Shown: one piece after another, positions 6,976 to 7,214 of the stretch
Layout of the letters: every line of letters starts with the position of its first letter
Position numbering within the stretch: the first letter of the stretch is position 1
Source of the DNA: JAGNNV01 sp031412915
GTDB taxonomy: Bacteria; Acidobacteriota; Vicinamibacteria; Fen-336; JAGNNV01
DNA: 7,214 nt
Assembly: GCA_031412915.1 (NCBI GenBank)
Contig: JANODX010000173.1
Span: 1-7,214 of the forward strand
Direction: 5' to 3'
Position numbers and translations under genes: made by a program
Notes under the pieces: generated by a model
Seen by the model: only the letters and a program-made list of their open reading frames with translations
The model's database searches: none
Told to the model about the DNA's origin: nothing

Positions 6976-7002
6976 GAGTGGCTCCGCTTCGCGGGCCCAC
7001 TC
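6976..7002. other. Strong hairpin inside repeat copy 1
   Basis: GAGTGG (6976-6981) pairs with CCACTC (6997-7002); inside it, after one C-C mismatch, TCCGC pairs with GCGGG around a TTC loop. That is 11 pairs, one of them a G-U wobble at T6983 when read as + strand RNA. Confidence 0.75.
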
Positions 7003-7015
7003 CAGAGCAAAGTCG

Positions 7016-7051
7016 CTGGCGCTCGTTTGTCACTCGGGCCGGAGCGACCAG
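7016..7051. other. Second, bulged hairpin inside repeat copy 1
   Basis: CTGG-CGCTC (7016-7024) pairs with GAGCG-A-CCAG (7042-7051), nine pairs with one bulged A and a 17-base loop. An alternative pairing, GTCGCT with AGCGAC, overlaps it, so the exact fold is uncertain. Confidence 0.5.
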
Positions 7052-7113
7052 GGGGTCTGGGGGGCGGGGCCGTTCAACGTCGCACGGCCAGATCAAGCGG
7101 AGGCCCGATTCCT

Positions 7114-7140
7114 GAGTGGCCCCGCTTCGCGGGCCCACTC
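7114..7140. other. Strong hairpin inside repeat copy 2
   Basis: GAGTGG (7114-7119) pairs with CCACTC (7135-7140); after one C-C mismatch CCCGC (7121-7125) pairs with GCGGG (7129-7133) around TTC. All 11 pairs are Watson-Crick here, because C7121 replaces the T of copy 1. Confidence 0.75.
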
Positions 7141-7153
7141 CAGAGCAAAGTCG

Positions 7154-7189
7154 CTGGCGCTCGTTTGTCACTCGGGCCGGAGCGACCAG
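7154..7189. other. Second, bulged hairpin inside repeat copy 2
   Basis: CTGG-CGCTC (7154-7162) pairs with GAGCG-A-CCAG (7180-7189), as in copy 1. A further seven-base inverted pair, GGCCCGA (7102-7108) with TCGGGCC (7172-7178), would close around the first hairpin but competes with the loop of this one only by forming a pseudoknot. Confidence 0.5.
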
Positions 7190-7214
7190 GGGGTCTGGGG
7201 GGCGGGGCCGTTCA

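Larger units (their letters stand above)
6958..7076. repeat. 119-base structured repeat, copy 1
   Basis: Begins AGCGGAGGCCCGATTCC and ends GGGGCCGTTCA. It matches copy 2 (7096-7214) at 118 of 119 positions, with T6983 here against C7121 there. The spacer between copies is 19 bases (7077-7095), so the period is 138. Immediately upstream both copies are preceded by AGAT (6954-6957 and 7090-7093; copy 2 has two extra bases), which may mark the true left edge. The base preceding this part is otherwise unrelated between copies. Confidence 0.95.
7096..7214. repeat. 119-base structured repeat, copy 2 (reaches window edge)
   Basis: Identical to copy 1 except C7121. It is still matching at the last base of the window, so its right boundary, and whether more copies follow, cannot be seen. 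The G-rich tail has runs of 5, 6 and 4 G at 7189-7193, 7197-7202 and 7204-7207. Confidence 0.95.

Noticed and set aside
6958..7214. CRISPR array
   Set aside because: Units are 119 bases with a single 19-base spacer and no Cas gene nearby; CRISPR repeats are roughly 23-47 bases.

Overview
The window is high-GC bacterial DNA with every supported gene on the + strand. An outer-membrane beta-barrel protein, a Tat-exported protein and a BtuC/FecCD-type importer point to a Gram-negative cell. The adjacent DUF1800 and DUF1501 genes are typical of Planctomycetota, Gemmatimonadota, Acidobacteriota and related uncultured phyla. My best guess is a lineage of that kind, possibly Eisenbacteria-like, but no rRNA or marker gene is present and the assignment is weak.

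Layout. Positions 1-1244 hold the end of a metal-chelate/cobalamin/heme-type ABC importer: the C-terminal half of the permease (cut by the window edge) and its ATPase, overlapping by 4 bases. After a 147-base gap, 1392-2711 encodes a dicarboxylate/amino acid:cation symporter (GltP/DctA/SLC1 fold) with an intact acidic-substrate site but an altered third sodium site. After a 79-base gap that can fold into a hairpin comes a two-gene unit: a Sec-exported DUF1800 protein (2791-4557) and a Tat-exported DUF1501 protein (4573-5934), 15 bases apart and each with a good ribosome binding site. A 278-base non-coding stretch leads to a small outer-membrane beta-barrel protein (6213-6887).

The last 257 bases (6958-7214) hold two near-identical copies of a 119-base repeat, 138 bases apart, differing at one base. 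The second copy runs to the window edge, so the array probably continues. Each copy can form a strong hairpin, a second bulged hairpin, and ends in a G-rich tail. It looks like a structured intergenic repeat, not a gene.

How the genes fit together. The ABC genes form one importer and the DUF1800/DUF1501 genes form one exported pair whose biochemical role is not established. The symporter and the beta-barrel protein look like independent transcription units. The theme is cell-envelope transport and exported proteins. The parts most worth following up are the structured tandem repeat, the symporter's changed ion site, and the exported DUF pair.
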